Shown here in pieces: positions 33,668-42,770 of a stretch of DNA of 64,000 bases (position 1 is its first letter; each line of letters opens with the position of its first letter). The DNA lies in the NCBI GenBank assembly GCA_963771735.1, contig CAVYUN010000003.1, positions 62,001 to 126,000 of the forward strand, in the 5' to 3' direction. Position numbers and translations under genes: made by a program. Source of the DNA: 66-474 sp963771735 (GTDB lineage Bacteria; Pseudomonadota; Gammaproteobacteria; Xanthomonadales; Rhodanobacteraceae). The notes under the pieces are model-generated. The model saw nothing but the letters and a program-made list of their open reading frames with translations, ran no database searches and was not told the DNA's origin.

Positions 33668-34636
33668 ATGCTGCGCATCGAACAAGCCTATTGGCTGATC
33701 GCGCTGTTCCTGGCTGGTGCCGCGATCCTGAACCTGCGCGACCGACGCTGGGCGCACGCGGCGTTCTGGGCCGTGCTCGCCGTGCTGATCGCCGCTGGCA
33801 AATTCGTGCTGGCTGCCGCGGCCGGGCATCATGAGCTGCCGGCGCAACTGGCCGGCGCCGGCGTGATCGTACTGGCAGCACTCTCGCCGCGCATGACGCG
33901 GGGCCTCCTGCGCGAGCGCGACGCCGCCGAGCGCCAGGCCGACGCGCTGCGCCTGCGTCACCGATTGTTCGGCCCGGCGTTGCTGATCCCGCTGGTCACG
34001 CTGCTGGTCGCGTTGTTCGGCGGTTATCTCGTGATCGACGGGGTGCATCTGTTCGACAAGACGCGCATGACCCTGACCGGACTCGGGTTGGCTTGCGTAG
34101 TTGCGCTGGTCGCTGCGCTTCAGGTTACCCGTGCCACTCCGTCCGCGGGCCTCGTGGAAGGCCGCCGCTTGCTGGACACGCTGGGGTGGGCGGCGCTGCT
34201 GCCGCTGACGCTGGCGGCGCTCGGCGGTGTGTTCGCGGCAACCGGCGTGGGCACGGCCGTGGCCGACCTGGTGCGCATGCTGATACCGGTCGACAGCGCG
34301 CTGGCCTGCGTGATCGCCTTCGGTCTCGGCATGGTGCTGTTCACTGTCATCATGGGCAACGCCTTCGCGGCGTTTCCGGTATTGATGGCGGGCATCGGCA
34401 TCCCGCTGCTGATCCACCGGCACGGCGCGGACCCCGCGATCCTGGGTGCGCTGGGCATGGTCACGGGTTACTGCGGCACCTTGTTTACGCCGATGGCGGC
34501 GAATTTCAACATCGTGCCGGTGGCGCTGCTGGAATTGCCCAACCAGAACGACGTGATCCGCGCGCAGTGGAAAACCGGCGCGTTGCTGCTGGTCGTAAAC
34601 TTGGTGCTGATGTATCTGCTGATTTTCCGGTTTTGA
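33668..34636 (+). CDS. DUF979 membrane protein, putative 5-oxoproline permease part
   Basis: Membrane protein of 322 residues with roughly nine helices; the motif MGNAFAAFPVLMAGIGIPLL and GYCGTLFTPMAANFNIVPVA are typical of the family. It starts one base after the DUF969 stop and its stop overlaps the pcp TTG start. Partner of DUF969; function inferred from context. Confidence 0.85.
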   Translation: MLRIEQAYWLIALFLAGAAILNLRDRRWAHAAFWAVLAVLIAAGKFVLAAAAGHHELPAQLAGAGVIVLAALSPRMTRGLLRERDAAERQADALRLRHRLFGPALLIPLVTLLVALFGGYLVIDGVHLFDKTRMTLTGLGLACVVALVAALQVTRATPSAGLVEGRRLLDTLGWAALLPLTLAALGGVFAATGVGTAVADLVRMLIPVDSALACVIAFGLGMVLFTVIMGNAFAAFPVLMAGIGIPLLIHRHGADPAILGALGMVTGYCGTLFTPMAANFNIVPVALLELPNQNDVIRAQWKTGALLLVVNLVLMYLLIFRF

Positions 34637-35298
34637 ATTCCGCCAAACGCCACCGCGAACCCGCCGTGCTGCTGACAGGCTTCACGCCTTTCGCCGGCGA
34701 AACGATCAATCCGTCGTGGCGGGCGGTGCGGCTGCTCGACGGCAGGACGATCGAGGGACATCGCGTGACGGTGGCGGAACTGCCGTGCGAATTCGAAGCC
34801 TCTCTGCCGACCCTGAAGAGCGCGCTGCGCGAAACTGAACCCCGCGTGGTGATAGCGACGGGTGTCGCCGGCGGACGCGAAGGCATTTCGCTGGAACGCG
34901 TCGCCATCAACGTCGTCGATGCGCGCATCCCGGACAACGCGGGCGCTCAGCCAATCGACGTACCCGTCATCCGCTCGGGTCCGGCCGCGTATTTCTCGAC
35001 GCTGCCGTTGAAGGCTTCACTGCAGGCGCTGTGCAACGCCGACATTCCCGCGCATGTCTCGCAGACCGCGGGAACCTATGTCTGCAATCAGGTGTTTTAC
35101 GGATTGATGCATGCGCTGCGTCGCCGCAAACACACGCCCGCGGGGTTCGTGCATGTGCCCTGGCTGCCCGATCAGGCGAAGGCGCATCAACAGCCCGGCA
35201 TGCCGCTCGAACAGATGGCGCATGCGCTGGAGATCATCGTGCGCACCGCGCTGACAACGAAGCGCGATGTCAGGGTTGCCGGCGGCGCGGAAATGTAG
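34633..35298 (+). CDS. pcp: Pyrrolidone-carboxylate (pyroglutamyl) peptidase I
   Basis: Cysteine peptidase that removes N-terminal pyroglutamate. The 221 residues show LLTGFTPFAGETINPSW and the triad Glu88 (SLERVAIN), Cys151 (GTYVCNQVFYGL) and His174 (GFVHVPWLP). The TTG at 34633 overlaps the DUF979 stop as TTGA and is the only start that keeps the N-terminal strand without reading into DUF979. Last gene of the 5-oxoproline operon. In the convergent gap 35299-35453 I see no clear element. Confidence 0.93.
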   Translation: MNSAKRHREPAVLLTGFTPFAGETINPSWRAVRLLDGRTIEGHRVTVAELPCEFEASLPTLKSALRETEPRVVIATGVAGGREGISLERVAINVVDARIPDNAGAQPIDVPVIRSGPAAYFSTLPLKASLQALCNADIPAHVSQTAGTYVCNQVFYGLMHALRRRKHTPAGFVHVPWLPDQAKAHQQPGMPLEQMAHALEIIVRTALTTKRDVRVAGGAEM

Positions 35299-35453
35299 GC
35301 GGGCGGGCGTCGTGGCGAAGGGTCACATGACGACCGTGGCAAAGGACTCCATGATGACGTGGAATCCCGAAAATCAGAAACCCCTGGCGGCCGCCGCCCG
35401 CACAACACCACACACTGCAAACCGCCGCGGAACGGTGCGTGTGATGCTCGCCG

Positions 35454-35870
35454 TCATCTCTCCTCTTTGCCCTTCCCGGACTTGCCCGCCACCGCGCTCA
35501 TCAGGGTCAGCTTGCCCTTGTGCTTGACGTAACCGGTGAAATGAAACGTCAATTGCAGACTTGCGAATTCCTCGAGATCCGCATTCTTGACCTTGGCGTC
35601 GTCGGTATCTTCGAGAAGCACCGTCTTGGGCAGCTGCTTCTGGTCCTGCAGGTAGCGGAAATGTGCTTCCAGATCCGGCGCACTAAGCACCGCGCCATCC
35701 AGCATGAATTGGTTGTCCTTGTAGGCGCCGATCGTCATGTCGAATTGCGGCGGTACATTGACCGTGGTTTCCCCGCCGCTGCGGACATTTGCGTTGCAGG
35801 CCGCCAGCGCGAACATCGTCGCGAGCATGGCCGCTCCGCCGAGACGTACAACAAACGAACGCAGGTTCAT
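35454..35870 (-). CDS. Small lipoprotein, unknown function
   Basis: Not recognised beyond export. From the ATG at 35870 the signal MNLRSFVVRLGGAAMLATMF leads to the lipobox ALAAC (Cys25). The mature part of about 114 residues is soluble and ends Lys-rich (KSGKGKEER). GGAG lies nine bases before the ATG; an in-frame ATG 15 codons upstream would spoil the signal. Confidence 0.75.
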   Translation of the reverse strand: MNLRSFVVRLGGAAMLATMFALAACNANVRSGGETTVNVPPQFDMTIGAYKDNQFMLDGAVLSAPDLEAHFRYLQDQKQLPKTVLLEDTDDAKVKNADLEEFASLQLTFHFTGYVKHKGKLTLMSAVAGKSGKGKEER

Positions 35871-35965
35871 GGAATCGGTCTCCGTTGCTGAGTGGATGCA
35901 AGCCTGAGGCTGCATGCCGGAAAGTCTGCCACAAGCCGGCTGAACGCGCTGGGCTCGGTGAAAAG

Positions 35966-36066
35966 TCAGGCCACGGATGGCCGTTCTGGTGCCCCCGATC
36001 CGACGACGACACCTCCAAGACGAGTGCCGCGCGAGGCCGCGATCAGGGACGATCGCATGATCATGT
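35966..36066 (+). repeat. Dispersed intergenic repeat, copy 3
   Basis: Third copy of the repeat at 3980 and 16596: GTGAAAAGTCAGGCCACG, then GGATGGCCGTTCTGG, ending with GGGACGATCGCATGATCA. It fills the gap between the lipoprotein gene and the dcd stop codon, which it touches. Core hairpin GGCCA/TGGCC has five base pairs. Confidence 0.7.
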
Positions 36067-36627
36067 CCTGGGCAGGGTCACGCCTTTCTGCCCTTGATAC
36101 TTGCCACCGCGATCCTTGTAGCTGGTCGAACAGACCTCGTCCGATTCCAGGAACAGCATCTGGGCCACGCCCTCGTTGGCGTAGATCTTGGCCGGCAGCG
36201 GGGTGGTGTTGGAAAACTCCAGCGTCACGTGGCCTTCCCACTCCGGTTCCAGCGGCGTCACGTTGACGATGATCCCGCAGCGCGCGTAGGTGCTCTTGCC
36301 CAGGCAGATCGTCAGCACGTTGCGTGGAATGCGGAAATACTCGACGGTACGCGCCAGCGCGAAAGAATTCGGCGGAATGATGCAGCAGTCGCCGTTGAAA
36401 TCGATGAAATTGCGCGAGTCGAATCCCTTGGGATCGACGATTGTCGAGTTGATGTTGGTGAATATCTTGAACTCGCCGGCACAACGCACGTCGTAACCGT
36501 AGCTGGAGGTGCCGTAGGAAACGATGCGGCCGCCGTCGTGCTGCTTGACCTGGCCGGGTTCGAACGGCTCGATCATGCCGTGCTGCTGGGCCATGCGGCG
36601 GATCCAGTTGTCGCTCTTGATGCTCAT
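36061..36627 (-). CDS. dcd: dCTP deaminase
   Basis: Converts dCTP to dUTP for thymidylate synthesis. The 188 residues start MSIKSDNWIRRMAQQHGMIEP and contain SSYGYDVRC, the catalytic region GKSTYARCGIIVNVTPLEPEWEG (as parts) and EFSNTTPLPAKIY. Length is close to E. coli Dcd. Upstream in-frame codons are not used in the family. Confidence 0.96.
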   Translation of the reverse strand: MSIKSDNWIRRMAQQHGMIEPFEPGQVKQHDGGRIVSYGTSSYGYDVRCAGEFKIFTNINSTIVDPKGFDSRNFIDFNGDCCIIPPNSFALARTVEYFRIPRNVLTICLGKSTYARCGIIVNVTPLEPEWEGHVTLEFSNTTPLPAKIYANEGVAQMLFLESDEVCSTSYKDRGGKYQGQKGVTLPRT

Positions 36628-36685
36628 CGGCGCAGAAATTCCGGATACATATCCGCACAAGCGTAGCGTCTCGCGGCCATTCGCA

Positions 36686-37777
36686 TCAATCGTTGACCAC
36701 TCGAATGTTCGGTACACCCGTCATGTCGCGCTCGGCCTGCAGCGCCAGCCGGGCCGCGGCCTTGCGGGCGATTTCCCGGTAGCGCATTGCCAGATCCGAT
36801 TCCGGCGCCGCGGCCACGGTCGGCTTGCCGCCGTCGGTCTGCTCGCGGATGCGGATATCCAGCGGCAGCGAGCCCAGCAGCGGCACGCCGTATTGTTCGG
36901 CCATGCGCGCACCGCCACCGGCACCGAATACGTGTTCCTCGTGCCCGCAGTTGGAGCACACGTGCGTGGCCATGTTCTCGATGATCCCGAGCACCGGCAC
37001 CTGCACCTTCTCGAACGCCTTCAGGCCCTTTCGCGCATCCAGCAACGCGATGTCCTGCGGCGTGGTGACGATCACCGCGCCCGCCACCGGCACGCGCTGG
37101 GTCAGCGTCAACTGGATGTCGCCGGTTCCGGGCGGCATGTCCACGATCAAATAGTCGAGATCCTTCCACAATGTCGATTGCAGCAGTTGCGTGAGCGCCT
37201 GGGTCACCATCGGGCCGCGCCACACCATCGGCGTATCCTCGCCGACCAGGAAACCGATCGACATCACCTGCAGGCCGTGGTTGCTCATCGGGATGATTGT
37301 CTTGCCATCGGGCGATTCCGGCCGGCCTTCGATGCCGAGCATGCGCGGCTGGCTCGGCCCGTAGATGTCGGCGTCGAGCACGCCCACCGCGGCACCTTCC
37401 GCGGCCAGGGCCAACGCGAGGTTTACCGCGACCGTCGATTTGCCGACGCCGCCCTTGCCCGAGGCCACCGCAATGATGTTCTTGACGCCGGGCAGCGGCG
37501 TCAGCTTGTCCTGCACCGCGTGCGTGGCAATGCGCGTGGTCACCGACACCGTGGCCTGCGCGATCGCCGGATCGGATTCCAGTGTGGTCTTGATCTGCGC
37601 AGCGAATGCCTCGCGCCAGCCGCGTGCCGGATAACCCAGCGTAATCTCAACCGCCACCTTGTCGCCATCCACGCCGACCGCGCGAATCGCATCGCCTTCG
37701 GCAAGCGCGGCGCCGGTGTATGGGTCCACGACATCCGCGAGCCGTTCGCGAACATGGGTTTCGGAAATGGAGGGCAT
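36686..37777 (-). CDS. apbC: Iron-sulfur cluster carrier protein ApbC/Mrp
   Basis: P-loop ATPase that carries Fe-S clusters to apoproteins. The 363 residues have an N-terminal MIP18-like domain, the deviant Walker A SGKGGVGKSTVAVNLA near 108-120 and the cluster-binding CSNCGHEEHVFG. I chose the ATG at 37777 (MPSISETHVRERL); a start 11 codons earlier would overlap the -10 box. Confidence 0.94.
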   Translation of the reverse strand: MPSISETHVRERLADVVDPYTGAALAEGDAIRAVGVDGDKVAVEITLGYPARGWREAFAAQIKTTLESDPAIAQATVSVTTRIATHAVQDKLTPLPGVKNIIAVASGKGGVGKSTVAVNLALALAAEGAAVGVLDADIYGPSQPRMLGIEGRPESPDGKTIIPMSNHGLQVMSIGFLVGEDTPMVWRGPMVTQALTQLLQSTLWKDLDYLIVDMPPGTGDIQLTLTQRVPVAGAVIVTTPQDIALLDARKGLKAFEKVQVPVLGIIENMATHVCSNCGHEEHVFGAGGGARMAEQYGVPLLGSLPLDIRIREQTDGGKPTVAAAPESDLAMRYREIARKAAARLALQAERDMTGVPNIRVVND

Positions 37778-37809
37778 GATGCAAGACGGCGGCATGGGAA
37801 CGACGTCCA

Positions 37810-37815
37810 ATTATG
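37810..37815 (-). promoter_or_regulatory. Extended -10 promoter of apbC
   Basis: On the minus strand TGGCATAAT gives a -10 box with the extended TG motif; no good -35 box is visible 16-18 bases upstream. Predicted leader is about 25 bases. Confidence 0.5.
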
Positions 37816-37929
37816 CCAGAGGCTTGTGCTCCGACCCCGATTCAGATCGATCCGCCGGATTGACAGAAATGTAGTTGACGCGCGCCGCAGCGACGCGCAG
37901 TCTAGGCGCATGTTCCATGGAGACAAGCC

Positions 37930-38382
37930 ATGCGCACCGCCATTCGTTCGGTCCTGATCGTATTCACCCTGCTGCTGGCCACCGCGGCCTACGCCGCCAA
38001 CGACACACCGGTCGGCACCTGGACCCAGGTCGACGACGCCACCGGCAAGCCCAAATCCATCATCGAAATCACCCAGCAACCCGACGGTACGCTGCAGGGC
38101 GTGGTCAAGCAGGTGCTGTTCTCGGACCAGGGCCTCCATCCGATCTGTGACAAGTGCGACGGCGACCGGCACAACAAACCGGTGGACGGCATGGTCATCA
38201 TGTGGGGCGTGAAGAAAGACGGCGACGTCTGGGACGGCGGCCAGATCCTCGACCCCAAGACCGGCAAGGTCTACAAGGTCAAACTGACGCTCACCGACGG
38301 CGGCCGGAAACTGGACGTTCACGGCTACATCGGCATCTCGCTGTTCGGGCGGTCGCAAGTCTGGGTCCGCAAGGGGACTTGA
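37930..38382 (+). CDS. DUF2147 exported protein
   Basis: Periplasmic protein of 150 residues with a signal peptide (cleavage after AAYA, residue 22) and the family core beginning PVGTWTQVDDATGKPKSIIE and ending GYIGISLFGRSQVWVR. Function unknown. GGAG lies seven bases before the ATG. The upstream gap 37816-37929 contains a GC-rich inverted repeat but no convincing promoter. Confidence 0.9.
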   Translation: MRTAIRSVLIVFTLLLATAAYAANDTPVGTWTQVDDATGKPKSIIEITQQPDGTLQGVVKQVLFSDQGLHPICDKCDGDRHNKPVDGMVIMWGVKKDGDVWDGGQILDPKTGKVYKVKLTLTDGGRKLDVHGYIGISLFGRSQVWVRKGT

Positions 38383-38392
38383 TCACGATCGC

Positions 38393-38421
38393 CCGGGCTG
38401 CGCGATGATCGCGCAGCCCGG
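38393..38421 (+). terminator. Hairpin after the DUF2147 gene
   Basis: CGGGCTGCGCGA and TCGCGCAGCCCG form a perfect 12-base stem (13 with the flanking C-G) around TGA. No T-run follows. Position 10 bases after the stop suggests a 3' end of the DUF2147 transcript. Confidence 0.55.
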
Positions 38422-38463
38422 CGGTCCGCAAACCGCACGTACACCATGGTCCGCCGTTTCGGG

Positions 38464-38492
38464 CTGACCATGCGGGAAACACGCCCTAGAAT
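38464..38492 (+). promoter_or_regulatory. Promoter of the penicillin-acylase-family gene
   Basis: CTGACC and TAGAAT with 17-base spacing, 4/6 and 5/6 to consensus, about 72 bases before the start codon. Confidence 0.5.
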
Positions 38493-38570
38493 CGTCCCCT
38501 GAAATGTCGCATCGACGTGCGGCGCCATCCGGCACGTGCACGGCGGCTGCAATTCACGGAGGGGCAAACG

Positions 38571-40838
38571 ATGATGCAACGGTTTTCGCGGACTTCCTGC
38601 GCGCACGCGCTGGCCTTTTCCATTCTCGCCGCGTGCACCGGCATCGCCCTTGCGCAATCGCCGTCACCGCCCGCGTGGCAGATACCGGTTGCAGCGCACA
38701 GCGCGGAATACGCGCGCCTGCAAAACGAGGCGCGGAACGTCACGATCACCCGCGACGACTGGGGCATACCGCACGTGCACGGCAAGACCGATGCCGACGC
38801 GGTGTTCGGCATGATCTACGCGCAATGCGAGGACAGCTTCGTGCGGGTCGAGGACAACTACCTCACCGCGCTGGGCTGGACCGCCCAGGCCCGGGGCAAG
38901 TCCGCGATCTGGGCCGACCTGCGCTACCAGCTTTTCATCGATCCGGAAGCGCTGAAGCAGGATTACGCGAAAAGCCCCTCGTGGCTCAAGCAGCTCATGA
39001 ACGCCTGGGCCGACGGCATGAACTGGTATCTCGCCACCCATCCCGACGTACAACCGAAAGTAATCAAGCACTACGAACCCTGGATGGCGCTGTCGTTTAC
39101 CGAAGGCAGCATCGGCGGCGACATCGAGCGCGTCGATCTTGCGCAACTCGCGAAATTTTATGGTGCAAGTCCGCAAGCCAGCGTGGCGCTCGCGCATGTC
39201 CAACCCGCGACCTGGGCCGAACCGACCGGCTCCAACGGCATCGCGATCGCGCCGAAGCTTTCGGCCGACGGTCACGCGTTGTTGCTGATCAATCCGCACG
39301 TCACCTTCTATTTCCGCTCCGAAGCGCAGATGTCCAGCGACGAAGGGCTGGACGCCTACGGCGCCTCGACCTGGGGCCAGTTCTTCGTCTACCAGGGTTT
39401 CAACAAGCATATCGGCTGGATGCACACCTCGACCGGCGTCGATGCGGTTGACCAGTTCGCCGAAACCATCCGGAAACGCGGCGACAAGTTCTTCTACAAG
39501 TTCGGCAAGCAATGGCTGCCGGTGAAGACGCGGGCGATCACCATCCGCTATCGCGCCGAAGATGGTTCGATCAAGGCGCGCGCCTTCACCGCCTACTTCA
39601 CCCAGCACGGCCCGATCGTCGCCGACGAGAACGGCAAATGGATCGCCGAGGCGCTGATGAACAAACCGATCCCGGCGCTGGAACAAAGCTGGCTGCGCAC
39701 CAAGGCCAGCGACCTCGCCAGCTACATGAAAATCGCCCGGCTGCAAGCCAACTCGTCCAACAACACCGTGTTCGCCGACGACAAGGGCGAGATCGCGTTC
39801 CTCGCGCCGCAGTTCATTCCGAAGCGCGACAACGCATTCGATTACCTGAAACCGGTCGACGGCAGCAATCCCGCCACCGCCTGGGAGGGCCTGACGCCGA
39901 TCAAGGACATGCCCAACGTGGTCGATCCGCCCAACGGCTGGGTGTTCAACACCAACGACTGGCCCTACTCAGCAGCCGGCAAGTACAGCCCGAAACGCGC
40001 CGATTACCCGCAGTACATGGACTCGTTCGGCGAGAACGTGCGTGGCCAGCACGCCACGCGGATGCTGACCGGCGCCAGCGATTTCACCAGCGCCAAACTT
40101 ATCAGCGACGCTTTCGATTCATACCTGCCCGCATTCGCGCGACTGATCCCGATCCTGACCAAGGATTACGATGCCCTACCCGCGAGCGATCCGCTGAAGG
40201 CCAAGCTTGCCGGCCCGATCGGCGTGCTGCGGCACTGGGACGACCGCTGGGGCCTGGCCTCGATCCCGACCACCGTCGCGGTATTCTGGGGCGACACCTT
40301 ATGGAACGAGGTCGCAGCAAAAGCCGAGGCCAGCGGTCTCGATGCGCATACCACCGACATGCAGGTGCTGGATTACATCGCGGAGAAAACCGATGCCAAG
40401 ACGCGCCTGGACGCGCTGGCCAAGGCTGTCGACAAACTGACCAACGACTTCGGCTACTGGGGCGTGCCATGGGGCGAGGTCAATCGTTACCAGCGCCTCG
40501 ATGCTTCGGTGCACCCGCATTTCGACGACGGCAAGCCCAGCATCCCGGTACCGTTCACCTCGTCGCGCTGGGGCTCACTGGCCTCGTTCGGCGCGCACCC
40601 GTGGCCGGGCACGCAGAAGTATTATGGCAACAGCGGCAACAGCTTCGTCGCCGTGATCGATTTCGGTCCGAAGGTCAGCGCGCGCGCGATCCACGTCGGC
40701 GGCCAGAGCGGCGATCCCAAATCGCCGCACTTCACCGACCAGGCCGGCCGCTATGTCACCGGCGACCTGCGCACCGTGTACTTCTGGCCCGATCAGCTCA
40801 AGGGGCACACCAAGCGCACGTACCACCCCGGACAATAG
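38571..40838 (+). CDS. Penicillin acylase family Ntn-hydrolase (acylase, exported)
   Basis: Periplasmic amidohydrolase of the penicillin G acylase / acyl-homoserine-lactone acylase superfamily. The 755 residues start with a signal peptide (to about ALAQS, residue 30). Self-cleavage is expected before Ser221 in EPTGSNGIAIAP, which becomes the catalytic N-terminus of the beta chain; alpha-chain motif TITRDDWGIPHVHG is near 58-71. GGAGGGG lies six bases before the ATG. Whether it degrades quorum-sensing lactones or other amides cannot be told here. Confidence 0.9.
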   Translation: MMQRFSRTSCAHALAFSILAACTGIALAQSPSPPAWQIPVAAHSAEYARLQNEARNVTITRDDWGIPHVHGKTDADAVFGMIYAQCEDSFVRVEDNYLTALGWTAQARGKSAIWADLRYQLFIDPEALKQDYAKSPSWLKQLMNAWADGMNWYLATHPDVQPKVIKHYEPWMALSFTEGSIGGDIERVDLAQLAKFYGASPQASVALAHVQPATWAEPTGSNGIAIAPKLSADGHALLLINPHVTFYFRSEAQMSSDEGLDAYGASTWGQFFVYQGFNKHIGWMHTSTGVDAVDQFAETIRKRGDKFFYKFGKQWLPVKTRAITIRYRAEDGSIKARAFTAYFTQHGPIVADENGKWIAEALMNKPIPALEQSWLRTKASDLASYMKIARLQANSSNNTVFADDKGEIAFLAPQFIPKRDNAFDYLKPVDGSNPATAWEGLTPIKDMPNVVDPPNGWVFNTNDWPYSAAGKYSPKRADYPQYMDSFGENVRGQHATRMLTGASDFTSAKLISDAFDSYLPAFARLIPILTKDYDALPASDPLKAKLAGPIGVLRHWDDRWGLASIPTTVAVFWGDTLWNEVAAKAEASGLDAHTTDMQVLDYIAEKTDAKTRLDALAKAVDKLTNDFGYWGVPWGEVNRYQRLDASVHPHFDDGKPSIPVPFTSSRWGSLASFGAHPWPGTQKYYGNSGNSFVAVIDFGPKVSARAIHVGGQSGDPKSPHFTDQAGRYVTGDLRTVYFWPDQLKGHTKRTYHPGQ

Positions 40839-40844
40839 CCGCCG

Positions 40845-41906
40845 TCACCACGCACGCTGATATTGCTTCGGCGGATCGATTTTCTCGCCGAGTTCCTGCG
40901 CGGCACGGCGCGGGAAGTACGGATCGCGCAGGAATTCGCGCGCGATGATGATCACGTCGGCCTCGTCGCGTTCGAGGATGTCCTCGGCCTGACGCGGCTC
41001 GGTGATCATGCCGACCGCGCCGGTGGCGATGCCCGCGCCGCGACGGATGCGCGCGGCGAACGGCACCTGGTAACCGGGCCCGAGCGGAATCTTCACGTGC
41101 GGCAGGTTGCCTCCGGACGAGCAATCGATCAGGTCGACGCCGTCCTCGCGCAGCCAGCGCGCCAGCTCCACGCACTCGTCGATGTCCCAGCCACCTTCGG
41201 CCCAGTCGCTGGCGGAAACGCGCACCCACAAAGGCATGGGCGCGGGCCAGGTTTCGCGCACCGCCGCGACGATTTCGCGCAGCAGGCGGGCGCGGTTTTC
41301 CAGCGAACCGCCGTAGCGGTCGGTGCGCGTGTTCGACAAGGGCGACAGGAATTCGTGCACCAGGTAACCGTGCGCCGCGTGCAGTTCGATCACGTCGAAG
41401 CCGGCGTCCTTGCTGCGTTGCGCCGCCACGCGGAAATCGGCGATCACCTTGGCGATGCCGGCATCGTCCAGCGCGGACGGAACCGGATAGCCCTCGTCGA
41501 ACGGGAGCGCGCCGGGTCCGACGGGAGTCCAACCACCATGCACGGCATCGAGCGGCTTGCCGCCGAGCCACGGCGCGGCGGTGCTGGCCTTGCGGCCGGC
41601 GTGCGCGAGCTGGATGCCGGTCTTCGCGCCCTGGCCGTGCATGAATGACACGATGCGCGACCATGCCTGCGCCTGCAGGTCGTTCCAGATGCCGGTGTCG
41701 GCCGGTGAAATGCGGCCTTCAGGCGACACCGCGGTCGCTTCGGTGATCACCAGTCCGGCGCCACCGACCGCGCGACTGCCCAGGTGCACCAGATGCCAGT
41801 CGTTCGGCACGCCGTCCTCGGCAGAGTATTCGCACATCGGAGAAACAACGATGCGGTTGCGCAGCGACAAGGTGCCAAGCGTGATCGGTTGCAGGAGCAT
41901 CGGCAT
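40845..41906 (-). CDS. Old Yellow Enzyme family NADH:flavin oxidoreductase (XenA/YqjM type)
   Basis: FMN enzyme that reduces activated alkenes and nitro compounds. The 353 residues show SPMCEYSAEDG with the Cys typical of the thermophilic-like (YqjM/XenA) class, the HAGRKAS motif, HAAHGYLVHEFLSPLSN and YGGSLENR. It converges on the acylase gene with only six bases between stops. Confidence 0.92.
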   Translation of the reverse strand: MPMLLQPITLGTLSLRNRIVVSPMCEYSAEDGVPNDWHLVHLGSRAVGGAGLVITEATAVSPEGRISPADTGIWNDLQAQAWSRIVSFMHGQGAKTGIQLAHAGRKASTAAPWLGGKPLDAVHGGWTPVGPGALPFDEGYPVPSALDDAGIAKVIADFRVAAQRSKDAGFDVIELHAAHGYLVHEFLSPLSNTRTDRYGGSLENRARLLREIVAAVRETWPAPMPLWVRVSASDWAEGGWDIDECVELARWLREDGVDLIDCSSGGNLPHVKIPLGPGYQVPFAARIRRGAGIATGAVGMITEPRQAEDILERDEADVIIIAREFLRDPYFPRRAAQELGEKIDPPKQYQRAW

Positions 41907-41983
41907 GCTTCCGGGGAGGACGGAGCTTTCAGGATATGGGCGTGATGCGCAGGTTCAATGGCCGCTCGCGACGGCGATCGAAA

Positions 41984-42658
41984 TCAGGTGCGTCGCAGCG
42001 ACCAGAAGGGAATATCGGCACGCAACCGGTAGCCCATGTGCTCATACAGCGATTTCGCGTGCGCATTCTCGTAACTCACGTGCAGGAACGGCGTACGCCC
42101 TTCCGCCAGCGTGCGGTTGGTGAGGAATGCGGTCAGGCGACGCGCGTAGCCGCGCCCGGTGAAATCGGGATGCGTGCAGATCGCACTCATCTCGGTGTGC
42201 GTGTCGGTGCCAAGACGTTCGCCGATCATCGCCGCCAGCCGTCCTTCCACGCAAATGCCGTAATAGCGACCCAGCTCCATCGTTCGCGGCCGAAAATAAT
42301 GCGGATACACCAGCGCGACCAGCGCCAGCACATCGTCGCGGTGAGACGCGTCCAGTTCGATCACTGGCGGGCCATCGGTCACCTTCCAGTGGCTCATCGA
42401 GGATCATCTGTGCCAGCGGACGGAAAGTTTCGAGTTGCCATGCGGCCGACAACCTCGGCGCGACGCCCAGCAGCAGCACCGTCTCGCCGGGTCCAGTATC
42501 GGCGCGACCGCCTCGTCCGCATCGATATCGGCATCCGCCACGCCCAGGAAGGGCGCGAATTCCGACGGATAGCGCGCGGCGACATCGCCACTGCGCACGG
42601 CCAATGCCGCATGGCGGGTCTGCAATGACGACCAGAACGGATTGTCGAGCTCGCCCAT
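41984..42658 (-). pseudogene. GNAT acetyltransferase gene with two compensating frameshifts
   Basis: N-terminal part (MGELDNPFWSSLQTRH...) and C-terminal GNAT domain (CTHPDFTGRGYARRLTAFLT, then FLHVSYENAHAKSLYEHMGY) are in the same frame, but the stretch between shifts. GETVLLLGVAPRL and FRPLAQMILDEPLE are in a second frame: one base is missing near 42490 (a run of C) and one is extra near 42392. Frame one meets a stop at 42404. Without the two changes it would be a protein of about 224 residues. Mutation or sequencing error. Confidence 0.75.
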
Positions 42659-42770
42659 GTCGCGATATTAGCCTGCGCATTGGCCGAGGGCGGGCGTGAC
42701 CAAAGGCACGGATCGCCGGCCTTTGCGTCGTGCTAACTTGCTGCGTTGTATCCCGATGCCGGAAACGGAA

